DNA of 64,000 bases from Opitutales bacterium (lineage in GTDB: Bacteria; Verrucomicrobiota; Verrucomicrobiia; Opitutales; Oceanipulchritudinaceae), in NCBI GenBank assembly GCA_007133065.1, contig SLNJ01000065.1:1-64000 (forward strand). Reading direction: 5' to 3'. Positions within the stretch are counted from its first letter, which is position 1. The number at the start of each line of letters is the position of its first letter. A program made the translations under genes and the position numbers. Of this stretch, positions 36,350-44,878 are shown piece by piece. The notes under the pieces were generated by a model that saw only the letters and a list, made by a program, of their open reading frames with translations, did no database searches and was not told the origin of the DNA.

Positions 36350-37267
36350 ATGACCAATCAACCGGCCCACGAGTACCCACATCCGATCGGCGACGACATC
36401 CAGCCGAGCCCGCAGCAGGCGTTCATCGACCGGATCCTGTCGCATACCCTCCGCTATCCCCATGTACTCTACTGCATGAACAATGAGACCGGCGAACCGG
36501 TCGCGTGGAGCGAGTACTGGATCGAGCATATCCGCAAGCGGGCCGATGAAGCAGGGCGCACCGTCCACACCACCGACATGCGCCGCAACAACGACCTCAC
36601 CGCCGAGGATCATATGCACATCTATCTTGATCCCGACCGCTACAGCTTCGTCGACATCTCGCAGAACAACAGCGACACCATCGGCCTGGGCGAGATCCAC
36701 TGGGAACGTGTCATACAGTGCCGGACCCTCCTCGGGAAACACGGACCACGCCCGATGAACAACACAAAGATTTACAGCCGCGAAGAGGGCGTCCACGTTC
36801 AGGCCGGCCGGCGGTTCTGGCGCAATGTTTTCGGCGGATGTGCTTCCGTTCGGTTCCACCGTCCCCACCCGCTCGAGGGGTTGGGCGGCGTCGCCGAACA
36901 CGACCAGAAGAGCTTTCACGGCCTCGGACTGCACCCGGAAGCACAGGCGCACATTCGCAGCATGCGCATGCTCGCCGACGCGATCGATATCGTCGCCTGC
37001 ACGCCGTCGCCCGGTCTCCTCACCGACCGGGATCCGGACGAGGCATACTGCCTTGCGGACGCGGGCCGCGTCTACGCCATCTACTTTCCGGACGACAGCT
37101 CCGTCTCCCTTGATCTCTCCGCCGCTCCCGCACGCCGGTTCACCATCGAGTGGCTCGCCATCCCGGAATCGACCTGGACCCAAGTGACGTCCGTTACGGG
37201 CGGCGGCACAATCCACCTCGAGTCGACCGGCGGCGGCCCGCGGGCCGTGCTGCTCCGTCCCGGATGA
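36350..37267 (+). pseudogene. C-terminal part of a glycoside-hydrolase-like protein (probable N-terminal truncation)
   Basis: 305 aa open frame. Residues 22-80 resemble the second half of a (beta/alpha)8-barrel hydrolase: QQAFIDRILSHTLRYPHVLYCMNNETGEPVAWSEYW, where the Glu in NNET stands at the acid/base position after the strand, followed by DISQNNSDT, RMLADAIDIVACTPSPGLL and a C-terminal beta-sandwich SVSLDLSAAPARRFTIEWLAIPES. The first half of the barrel, with the earlier strands, is absent and only about 127 bp separate it from the upstream Coa1 gene. It may be a remnant or an unusually short enzyme; I favour a remnant. Confidence 0.5.
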
Positions 37268-37297
37268 CCAATGACACGTCCACAGAATAACGTGAAG

Positions 37298-37366
37298 ATG
37301 AATACAACAGCACCGGAGGGAATCGACATTCACAGCCACCTGCTCCCCGGTATAGATGACGGATGA
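37298..37366 (+). pseudogene. N-terminal fragment of a CpsB/YwqE-type PHP tyrosine phosphatase
   Basis: A 22-codon frame ends with GIDIHSHLLPGIDDG and a stop. This is the metal-binding start (HxHxxPxxDDG) of PHP-domain protein-tyrosine phosphatases that act on capsule kinases. The rest of the gene is gone; the M42-like peptidase gene begins 7 nt later. It is either a deletion scar or a translated leader for the peptidase gene. The distinctive motif makes chance unlikely. Confidence 0.6.
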
Positions 37367-37372
37367 GAAGAA

Positions 37373-38533
37373 ATGAAACAAAAACATGAATCCATACTAC
37401 GCGAACTCACCGGCCTTCCCACGGCGGCGGGATGCGAGCAACAAGTGAGCCGATGGATCGAGCAATGGACGGCGGAGAGGCCCACCGTGCAGTTGAGACG
37501 CGACCGCTACGGCAACCTCATGCTCAGCCGCAGGGACCCAAAACGCGGCCGACCCATCATCCTGGAAGCCCACATGGACCACCCGGCATTCGTCGTGCAG
37601 TCGGCCCGTGGACAAACCGTCCAGGCCGAGTTCCGAGGCGGGGTACGCGATCCTTACTTCCGCGCAACCGCGGTTCGTCTGCACCCCGCTCACGGAACCG
37701 AGCGTATCGGTCGAATCACGAGCTTCCGCCCTCGCACCCCCAAGCGCCGATTCCAGGAGGTCACCGCCACATTCGACGCGCCGGTCGATGCCGCACCGGG
37801 GGACGTGATGACCTGGGATCTGCCCCCACCAACCGTCAAGAAGGGACACCTCCACGCTCCCGCATGCGACGACCTTGCCGCCGTCGCCGCCGCGCTCGCA
37901 GCGTTCGACACGGTCAACCGGAAACGCCTCAAAAGCCGACCGGATCTGCGCGTGCTGCTCACCCGCGCCGAAGAGGTCGGGTTTATCGGCGCGATGGGCG
38001 CCTGCCGAGCCGGCTTCATCCCAAAGTCAGCCCGCATCATCGCCCTCGAGAACAGCAAGAGCTTTCCTGAGTCCCCAATCGGCGGCGGTCCGATTGTTCG
38101 CGTCGGCGATCGCTCCACCATCTTCCACCACCGCCTCACCTACGCGATCGACCGCATCGCCGAGGGCATCGCACGACGCGACAAATCGTTCCGCTGGCAG
38201 CGTAAGCTCATGCCCGGAGGCGTCTGCGAGGCCGGCGCCTTCCACGAGCTCGGCTACACCGCCACATGTCTCTGCCTGCCGCTCGGCAACTACCACAACA
38301 TGAACGAAACAACCGGAGCGATCGAACCGGAGTACATCTCGCTCGACGACTACCACGGGCTCATCCGACTGCTCTCGACCGTGACCGTACAGCTCGATGA
38401 TCCCAATCGCGTCCCCGCCCTCCGCAACCGCCTCGACAAGCTGTTCGAGCAGCGCAGCGATATTCTCGAATCCGGCGGCCGTGCGCAAACACGGGCGCGT
38501 TACCGAACCCGCTTGAACGCCTCCTCAACGTAG
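37373..38533 (+). CDS. M42-like (M20/M42 clan) metallopeptidase
   Basis: 386 aa. The zinc ligands of clan MH enzymes can be read in order: H in LEAHMDH, D in ACDDLAAVAA, the EE pair in TRAEEVGFIGA, a ligand in ALENSK and the final His in GNYHNMNE. This is the layout of glutamyl aminopeptidase/endoglucanase-type M42 peptidases. Residues 80-140 form the usual inserted beta domain. It is probably a cytosolic aminopeptidase. The start at ATG 37373 directly follows the PHP fragment. The last 34 nt overlap the convergent adenylate kinase gene tail to tail. Confidence 0.85.
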   Translation: MKQKHESILRELTGLPTAAGCEQQVSRWIEQWTAERPTVQLRRDRYGNLMLSRRDPKRGRPIILEAHMDHPAFVVQSARGQTVQAEFRGGVRDPYFRATAVRLHPAHGTERIGRITSFRPRTPKRRFQEVTATFDAPVDAAPGDVMTWDLPPPTVKKGHLHAPACDDLAAVAAALAAFDTVNRKRLKSRPDLRVLLTRAEEVGFIGAMGACRAGFIPKSARIIALENSKSFPESPIGGGPIVRVGDRSTIFHHRLTYAIDRIAEGIARRDKSFRWQRKLMPGGVCEAGAFHELGYTATCLCLPLGNYHNMNETTGAIEPEYISLDDYHGLIRLLSTVTVQLDDPNRVPALRNRLDKLFEQRSDILESGGRAQTRARYRTRLNASST

Positions 38534-39669
38534 ATGCACAGTTTCTTGAAGATCTCATCCGGTGGCCCGCTTCCCGGGACCTTGTAGATGAGGCGCGATT
38601 TGCCGTAATACTCGGCAACCGGGACTGTCTTCCGCTGGTGCTCCTCCAGTCGTTGCACAATCGTGTCGGTCGACCGGTCGTACGGCCGTGCTCGATCGGT
38701 CTCTGCCCGCTTCGCCAACCGCTTCACCAGTTCCAGGTGAGGGACCTCGATGTCGAGGATCAGAGACACGGACGATCCCTGCTTCAGCAACAATCCGTCG
38801 AGAATGTACGCCTGAACAACCGTGCGGGGAAAGCCCTGAAAGAGAAATCCGTTCGACTCGGGATGGCTGCGCAGTTCCCTTTCGATCAACCGAATCACAA
38901 TCTCATCCGGCACCAGCGCACCCCGCTCCAGCATCGTCGCGATCCGCTTTCCGACATTCGTCTCGCGACGGACCTCGTCATGCAAGAGCTCACCGGTCGA
39001 GAGGTAGCCGAGATTGTACCGTTCTGCGAGCATGCGCGCCTGCGTGCTGCGCCCGGCACCGGGATATCCCAGCAGCACCACGTTCAGGCGTTTCTTCCGG
39101 AGCATCGACTCGATTGACGCCTGAATTCGGCCGAATACCGCGTCGACCTCACCCGTCCCGTCCACCGGATCGTATATTCCCTTCTCCTCGTAGAACTCGG
39201 CCACCGGAGCGGTCTTCTCCTGGTACTCGCGGAGCCGGTAGCGGATCACCGGTTCGGTGTCGTCGCTGCGCCCGGAAGTCCGGGCTCGCTCGAGCAACCG
39301 CTTCAAACACTCCTCTTCCGGGACCTGCAGGCTGAACAAGCTCATCAGCTCGGTATGCATCCGGACCAGCAGCCCCTCGAGTATGTACGCCTGTACCCAC
39401 GTCCGCGGAAACCCGTCGAAGAGAAACCCGTTCGACTCGGCGTTCATCTCGATCTTCTTCTCGATGATTTGAACGATGATCTCGTCGCTGACGAGTCCCC
39501 CTTTCTCGATGATCTCGCGCGCCTGACGCCCGAGCTCGCTCCCCTCCTGCAACTCCTCGCGCAGGAGATCGCCGGTGGAGATGTACACCAGCCCGTACGC
39601 CTCGATGAGCTTGCGGGATTGCGTTCCCTTTCCCGAACCGGGAGGGCCGAATAGTGCGATGTTAAGCAT
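38500..39669 (-). CDS. adk: Tandem (two-domain) adenylate kinase
   Basis: 389 aa built from two adenylate kinase domains (about 1-192 and 195-389). Domain 1 is canonical: P-loop GPPGSGKGT (8-16), STGDLLREE, GFLFDGFPRT and the LID arginines RTSGRSDDTEPVIRYRLREY. Domain 2 is diverged: the P-loop is GYPGAGRST with Arg207 in place of the catalytic Lys, and DGFPR has become QGFPR. Domain 2 is therefore probably inactive or altered, perhaps regulatory. The enzyme interconverts ATP+AMP and 2 ADP. Single-domain Adk is about 190-220 aa, so the fusion is unusual. Confidence 0.9.
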   Translation of the reverse strand: MLNIALFGPPGSGKGTQSRKLIEAYGLVYISTGDLLREELQEGSELGRQAREIIEKGGLVSDEIIVQIIEKKIEMNAESNGFLFDGFPRTWVQAYILEGLLVRMHTELMSLFSLQVPEEECLKRLLERARTSGRSDDTEPVIRYRLREYQEKTAPVAEFYEEKGIYDPVDGTGEVDAVFGRIQASIESMLRKKRLNVVLLGYPGAGRSTQARMLAERYNLGYLSTGELLHDEVRRETNVGKRIATMLERGALVPDEIVIRLIERELRSHPESNGFLFQGFPRTVVQAYILDGLLLKQGSSVSLILDIEVPHLELVKRLAKRAETDRARPYDRSTDTIVQRLEEHQRKTVPVAEYYGKSRLIYKVPGSGPPDEIFKKLCIYVEEAFKRVR

Positions 39670-39941
39670 GAGCTGATTTTGTCGATGGTGCTACATTTGC
39701 AGCCTGGGATGCAGCGACCAGGATCAGTCGCGCGCAACCGTCGTCCGCGACGGCGACTGTGTTCGATATGACCCAAAAGGCGAGTCAAAAGTGACAGCTT
39801 CAGGAGACGGAGAAGCACCGGTTCCTCGACCCGAGACGGCGCGGATTCGGCAGCGCTCCGACCCGTTCGGATGGTGAGAGCATCCGCGCAGGCGATTTGA
39901 CTGGCCAACACCCGGCATGGCGGAGACAACCGGGAGCATCC

Positions 39942-41747
39942 ATGCTATCGCTCCGCAACGTCACCCTCGCCTACGGCGGGCCCGCGCTCCTCGACTCGAT
40001 CTCGCTGGAGATCGGCGCCTCCGATCGAATCGCTCTCGTAGGGCGAAACGGCGCGGGAAAGACGACCCTGCTGCGCCTGATCAACGGGGAGATTCGACCG
40101 GATTCCGGTGAGATCAAGCGCCTCGCGGGCACGCGGGTTGCGGCGCTCCCGCAATCGCTGCCGCCCGGACTCGACGGTACCGTGCGCGAGATCCTGACCG
40201 ACGCTCCACAATCGGACACCCTGCCGGAATGGGAAATTCCACCCCGCGTCGATCGAGCCCTCCAGGAGATGGACCTCGATGGCGATGCGCTGTTCTCGAA
40301 TCTCTCGGTTGGAATGTGCCGCCGGGTGCTCCTCGCACGCTGCATCGTGACGGAGCCGACGCTTCTGATCCTCGACGAACCAACCAACCATCTCGACATC
40401 CCGGCCATCGAATGGCTCGAGGATTTTCTGAAACGACGGGCCGGCGCCCTCCTCTTCGTCACGCACGACCGCGCCTTCCTCGCCGACCTCGCCAACCGGA
40501 TCATCGATCTCGACCGCGGACAGCTCACCTCCTGGGAGTGCGATTACCCCACGTTCCTGCGTCGCCGCACCGAACAATTGGCCGCCGAGGCGAAACAGGA
40601 CGCCGTATTCGACAGAAAACTCGCGCGCGAAGAGATCTGGATTCGAAAGGGAATACAGGCGCGCCGCACCCGAAACGAGGGCCGCGTGCGCGCCCTCAAG
40701 GCGATGCGCGAGGAACGGCGCGCACGCCGCGCAAGCGCGGGCTCGGCCGGTATCGACCTTGAGACGGCCGGTCGCTCCGGCGACAAAGTCATTGTCGCCG
40801 AAAACCTGTTTTTTGCATACGACAATACCCCGGTGATTCGCGACTTCTCCTGCCTGATCATGCGGGGCGATCGCATCGGAATTGTCGGACCAAATGGGTG
40901 TGGCAAGAGCACGCTCCTGCGTTTGCTGCTCGGCGATCTATCCCCGCAACACGGGTATGTTCGCCAGGGAACCCGCCTCGTAACCGCCTACTTCGATCAG
41001 CTGCGCGAGCGGCTCAACGACGATGATACCGTCCATGACAGCGTCGCCGACGGCAACCAGTTTGTCGAGATCAACGGCGTGCGCCGGCACGTGATCACCT
41101 ACCTTCAGGAGTTCCTCTTCAGTCCCGATCGCATCCGCGGCACCGTTCGCCACCTCTCCGGAGGCGAGCGCAACCGCCTGCTTCTCGCACGGCTCTTCAC
41201 CCGCCCCTGCAACCTCCTCATCCTCGACGAACCGACGAATGACCTCGACCAGGAAACACTCGAACTGCTCGAGGAACAGCTCGCCGAATTCACGGGAACG
41301 CTCATCGTCGTCAGCCACGACCGCGTATTCCTGAACAACGTGGTGACCGGTATCTTTGCGTTTGAAGGCGACGGGGACGTTCGGTATTTTGTTGGCGGAT
41401 ACGATGATTATACCGCCGTCCGCGAACGGGATCGGAGCAAGGGACGGCCGCCGATTGGACAACCCGGGCCGGCCGCCCCGGCGCAATCCAAGGGGCGACC
41501 ATCAAAGCCCCGGCGATTCCTCAACCGCGAACGCTGGGAGCTGGAGAGAATCCCCGACGAGATCGCCGAGCTCGAAGCCGAACAGGCGCGCCTCACCGAA
41601 ACGCTCGCCGATCCCACCACCTATCAGGACGGCGTCGGCAGCATCGAAGCTGCTCAAGCACGCCTTTCAGAAATCGAGGCCCTCCTGCACCAAAAGCTCG
41701 CCCGCTGGGAAGAACTGGAAAGGCTGCGGGGAGAACTCGAGGAGTAG
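39942..41747 (+). CDS. uup: Uup-like ABC-F protein
   Basis: 601 aa from ATG 39942, with GGGAG just upstream. Two ABC cassettes: Walker A GRNGAGKTT and GPNGCGKST, Walker B/linker ILDEPTNHLD and ILDEPTNDLD, signature LSGGERN in the second and LSVGMCR in the first. The two domains are joined by a charged linker (about 225-260, the P-site tRNA-interaction motif) and followed by a C-terminal coiled coil (about 540-601, ELERIPDEIAELEAEQARL), the Uup hallmark. No membrane domain: ABC-F proteins act on ribosomes or, for Uup, on DNA repeats/Holliday structures. Confidence 0.92.
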   Translation: MLSLRNVTLAYGGPALLDSISLEIGASDRIALVGRNGAGKTTLLRLINGEIRPDSGEIKRLAGTRVAALPQSLPPGLDGTVREILTDAPQSDTLPEWEIPPRVDRALQEMDLDGDALFSNLSVGMCRRVLLARCIVTEPTLLILDEPTNHLDIPAIEWLEDFLKRRAGALLFVTHDRAFLADLANRIIDLDRGQLTSWECDYPTFLRRRTEQLAAEAKQDAVFDRKLAREEIWIRKGIQARRTRNEGRVRALKAMREERRARRASAGSAGIDLETAGRSGDKVIVAENLFFAYDNTPVIRDFSCLIMRGDRIGIVGPNGCGKSTLLRLLLGDLSPQHGYVRQGTRLVTAYFDQLRERLNDDDTVHDSVADGNQFVEINGVRRHVITYLQEFLFSPDRIRGTVRHLSGGERNRLLLARLFTRPCNLLILDEPTNDLDQETLELLEEQLAEFTGTLIVVSHDRVFLNNVVTGIFAFEGDGDVRYFVGGYDDYTAVRERDRSKGRPPIGQPGPAAPAQSKGRPSKPRRFLNRERWELERIPDEIAELEAEQARLTETLADPTTYQDGVGSIEAAQARLSEIEALLHQKLARWEELERLRGELEE

Positions 41748-41773
41748 TCGACCCGCTGCACTGCGAGTGAAAG

Positions 41774-41849
<76 letters not shown>

Positions 41850-41903
41850 CGATGCGGTGATGCCACCGGAAAGCGAGGAACGTGGCAAATCGGCTTCCGC
41901 CAG

Positions 41904-43652
41904 TCAACACGGATTTTTCATTCCGAGATACTCCCGGATCTCATCGATTGAACGGGTGTTCAGGACCTGCTCCGCGGTCAGCCATCCCTTGCGGGCGGCC
42001 AGTACTCCGGCTCGGGTGTACTCGAGACCGTCCATCCGGTGCGCGTCAGGGTTAATGACACACCGCAGGCCCTGCTCGGCGGCACGCTTCCAGTGCCGCC
42101 AGTCCATGTCGAGCCGGCGGGGGTGCGCGTTGATCTCGATCACCTTACCGTTCGCAATCGCCGCATCGATCACCTTCGAAACGTTCACCCGATACCCCTC
42201 GCGCTCGAGCAACAGGCGCCCAGTCAGGTGTCCAAGCATGTGGACGTGCGGATTCTCAAGCGCCCGGACCAGCCGCCGGGTCATTCTCTCCTCGTCGAGC
42301 TGAAACGAGGAGTGCACCGACACCACCACGTAATCGAGCTCAGCCAGGATGTCGTCGGCAAAATCGAGCGACCCGTCCGGAAGGATATCCACTTCCGACC
42401 CGGCAAAGACATGGATCCGGTGCCGGCCGGATTCGTTGAGGGCGTGGATCTGTTCGACCTGCTCCATCAGGCGCTCCTCGTCGAGGCCGTTGGCCTGGAA
42501 ACTGGCCTTGGAATGGTCGGCAATGCCGAAGTATTCCCACCCGAACGCCTCTGCAGCCGCCACCATCTCCTCGAGCGTGTTGCGCCCGTCCGACGCCGTG
42601 GTGTGATTGTGAAAAACCCCGCGCAGGTCGGCGTTCCCGACCAGCCGCGGCAGCTCGCCGGCTTCCGCCGCTTCGATTTCGCCCATGTCCTCGCGCAACT
42701 CCGGTGGAATATTGTGGAGTCCCAGGAACGCGAACAGGTCGCGCTCCGAGCGGATCGCCCCCGGATCGCCGCCGCCGTGCTCCCCTCCGTCGCCCTTCGC
42801 CGTAAGCCCCCACTCACTCAACGACCACCCGCGCGCCAGCGCTCGCGAGCGCATCTTGACGTTGTGGTCCTTGGACCCCGTGAAATGGTGCAGCGCAAAA
42901 CAGTACTGGTCGGCGGAAACGACACGCAAGTCCGCCTGCAGCCCGCCGTCGAGACGGACGCTCGATTTGGTTGCTCCATGCGCCGTCACCTCGCGGACCT
43001 CCACCATCCTTACAAACCAGTCCATCACCGGATCCGGATTCGCCGACGCGACGAGAAAATCCAGGTCGCCCACCGTCTCCATCCCACGCCGCAAGCTCCC
43101 GGCCGCTTCCGCCTCCGACACCGCCGGCAGCTCACGCAGGCCGGTGAGGATCCGGTCGGCGACCTCGCGGGCACGCCACCAGAGATGCCGCCGGCTGTAC
43201 GCCTCGCGGTTGCGGATTCCCGCCAGCAGTTTCTCCTGCGTCCTGGCGCCGAATCCCGAGAGGCCGGCGATTCGATCCTCCCGGCACGCCTTTTCGAGCG
43301 CGGGGATCGAGTCGACGCCGAGTTCCTCGTACAGGACCTTGAGTTTCTTCGGCCCCAGACCCGGAATCTCCATCATCTCGAGGAGCCCCTCCGGCACCGA
43401 CGCCCGCAGCTCCTCGTGCAGTTGCAACCGGCCCGTCTCGTGGAGCGTCGCGATCTTCTCCGCAATGGCCTTCCCGATACCGGAAATCTTCACGAGCCTG
43501 CCCTCCGCGATCACCGTCGCCAGGTCCTCTTCGAGCGCATCGAGCGTCCGCGCCGCATTCTGGTACGCCCGGATCTTAAAGGCATTCTCCCCCTGCAACT
43601 CCAGCAGCAATGCCATTTCACGCAGCACGTCGGCAATCTCAGTCTTGGTCAT
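41904..43652 (-). CDS. polX: DNA polymerase X with PHP domain (PolX)
   Basis: 582 aa, the usual length. The N-terminal 8-kDa-like and helix-hairpin-helix regions ([45 protein letters not shown]) lead to the Pol beta-like nucleotidyltransferase with the catalytic GDLDFLVA (two Asp) and the third acidic residue in [10 protein letters not shown]-terminal PHP phosphoesterase (residues about 345-582: [41 protein letters not shown]) gives 3'-5' exonuclease and AP-endonuclease-like activity. It works in base-excision-type repair. It ends next to the tRNA-Phe gene. Confidence 0.95.
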   Translation of the reverse strand: MTKTEIADVLREMALLLELQGENAFKIRAYQNAARTLDALEEDLATVIAEGRLVKISGIGKAIAEKIATLHETGRLQLHEELRASVPEGLLEMMEIPGLGPKKLKVLYEELGVDSIPALEKACREDRIAGLSGFGARTQEKLLAGIRNREAYSRRHLWWRAREVADRILTGLRELPAVSEAEAAGSLRRGMETVGDLDFLVASANPDPVMDWFVRMVEVREVTAHGATKSSVRLDGGLQADLRVVSADQYCFALHHFTGSKDHNVKMRSRALARGWSLSEWGLTAKGDGGEHGGGDPGAIRSERDLFAFLGLHNIPPELREDMGEIEAAEAGELPRLVGNADLRGVFHNHTTASDGRNTLEEMVAAAEAFGWEYFGIADHSKASFQANGLDEERLMEQVEQIHALNESGRHRIHVFAGSEVDILPDGSLDFADDILAELDYVVVSVHSSFQLDEERMTRRLVRALENPHVHMLGHLTGRLLLEREGYRVNVSKVIDAAIANGKVIEINAHPRRLDMDWRHWKRAAEQGLRCVINPDAHRMDGLEYTRAGVLAARKGWLTAEQVLNTRSIDEIREYLGMKNPC

Positions 43653-43848
43653 CGGAATTCCCTGTCATTGAGCAACCACTCCCACAACCTTGGGCACCCC
43701 TACCCCGGAGTGCAACGCCATACTCTCCGGTCTCGCAGCAGGCAAAGGCATCGGGCGAGAGCGTCAACAACCATTCACACGACCGCCTTCCACGCAGATG
43801 AACCCACGCGCCTCCCCGGCAAATCAGGAAAACCAACCCCTGCTTCTA

Positions 43849-43884
43849 CGACATTATCTTTAACAGCTGACAAAAAGATTGTCG
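43849..43884. promoter_or_regulatory. 36-bp palindrome upstream of the PaaX-like gene (candidate operator)
   Basis: A 36-bp imperfect palindrome is centred on CAGCTG (43864-43869), starts CGACATT and ends GATTGTCG. A sequence of identical length and centre, more perfect, lies at 44709-44746 past the gene. The right end overlaps the -35 box TTGTCG (43879-43884), so binding here would block or position RNA polymerase. Confidence 0.65.
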
Positions 43885-43907
43885 CGGTAAACAATATGTT
43901 CTTAAAT
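43879..43907 (+). promoter_or_regulatory. Promoter of the PaaX-like gene
   Basis: A TTGTCG -35-like box (43879-43884), 17-bp spacer and TTAAAT -10-like box (43902-43907). The ATG at 43915 is only 7 nt further, so the mRNA would be leaderless or nearly so. The region is AT-rich in contrast with its surroundings. Confidence 0.5.
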
Positions 43908-43914
43908 TGTAAAT

Positions 43915-44718
43915 ATGAAAGCCATGACAAAGCTTTTCTTGTGGGAAATGCTGGCTCTGGCAGATGAACTGTTCTCGCCGTCACTCTGCAATCTAAACCA
44001 GAGCTTTGAGGGCTGGGCGCATCGCAAGGGTCTATTACGGCAGATCCAGCGCCTTGAGGCCGAAGCTTTTCTTGAACGTCAACCGGGTGGAGCAGCAGAT
44101 CGGGTTTATCGCCTCACCCCAAAAGGGCGGATTGCTGCTTTGGGCGGGAAGGATCCCGAGACCCTCTGGAATCGGTCCTGGGATGGACGATGGCGTCTGT
44201 TGATGTTTGACCTGCCTGAACGCCCGCAAGCGCCAAGGGCTCGGCTGCGCAAGGTCTTACGCGAGCACGGTTTGGGATGTCTACAGGGAAGTGTTTGGAT
44301 AACGCCCGATCCGCTCACGCCGATTCGAAAGCGATTACGCGGTGATCGCCATCCCTCCTCCCTGCTCCTGTTCGAGGGCGTCGCTTCAGGCGGCGAGAAG
44401 CCGCTCCAGATCGTGAACGAAGCCTGGGACTTTGATGGAATCCACATGGAATGGGCGGGCTACGCCAGCATTCTTGAACAGGGACGCCCCTTTCTGAAAT
44501 CCGACGTTCTTGCAGCGGACGTGTTCCGAGAGTGGGCAGAAGCGGAATACGCTGCATGGCTGCGCGTCCTCGAAGTGGATCCGCTGCTCCCCGGACAACT
44601 GCTTCCCCGGCGCTACCGTGGTCGGCAAATCTGGAAACGGCGGATGACAATATGGAAAGGCCTCGCACAGCATCTTAAAAAACGGGGCTTTCCAACGCGC
44701 CGGGAGTTGCGACATTAA
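43915..44718 (+). CDS. PaaX-like transcriptional regulator
   Basis: 267 aa. The N-terminal winged helix (KLFLWEMLALADELFSPSL, LLRQIQRLEAEAFLERQPGGAADRVYRLTPKGR) is followed by the Cas2-like central domain of the PaaX family, WDGRWRLLMFDLPE ... LRKVLREHGLGCLQGSVWITPD, and a helical C-terminal domain with basic residues (RRYRGRQIWKRRMTIWKGLAQHLKKRG). PaaX represses phenylacetate genes by binding palindromes, but no paa genes are here, so the target is open. It stands alone between two matching palindromes, and the second one contains its stop codon. Base composition upstream is AT-rich, which could indicate transfer. Confidence 0.8.
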   Translation: MKAMTKLFLWEMLALADELFSPSLCNLNQSFEGWAHRKGLLRQIQRLEAEAFLERQPGGAADRVYRLTPKGRIAALGGKDPETLWNRSWDGRWRLLMFDLPERPQAPRARLRKVLREHGLGCLQGSVWITPDPLTPIRKRLRGDRHPSSLLLFEGVASGGEKPLQIVNEAWDFDGIHMEWAGYASILEQGRPFLKSDVLAADVFREWAEAEYAAWLRVLEVDPLLPGQLLPRRYRGRQIWKRRMTIWKGLAQHLKKRGFPTRRELRH

Positions 44719-44746
44719 TCTTATCAGCTGATATAGATAATGTCGC
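44709..44746. promoter_or_regulatory. 38-bp palindrome overlapping the end of the PaaX-like gene
   Basis: GCGACATTA ... ATCAGCTGAT ... TAATGTCGC: a 38-bp palindrome centred on CAGCTG (44725-44730), including the stop codon TAA at 44716-44718. It matches the 43849 palindrome in length, centre and ends. The following gene is convergent, so no obvious promoter downstream needs an operator. It has no T-tract and does not look like a terminator. Confidence 0.6.
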
Positions 44747-44878
44747 GGAAGCAGGTGGGTCTGAATCTGGTGGGGGGGATACTTGTGGCTACCGAACACG
44801 GTGGGGCGCTGTTTCCCGCCGGGCCACGGTGCGTACGATCTTCCCAGTCGGTCTCGTTGCGGACAGTTCCATGTTCCG

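Noticed and set aside
42039-43967. Long open frame (642 codons) on the plus strand
   Set aside because: Antisense to polX, whose motifs are complete; composition is arginine/proline/histidine-rich without domains.
44709-44746. Palindrome considered as an intrinsic terminator for the PaaX-like gene
   Set aside because: It has no T-tract and is AT-rich rather than GC-rich; it matches the upstream operator instead.
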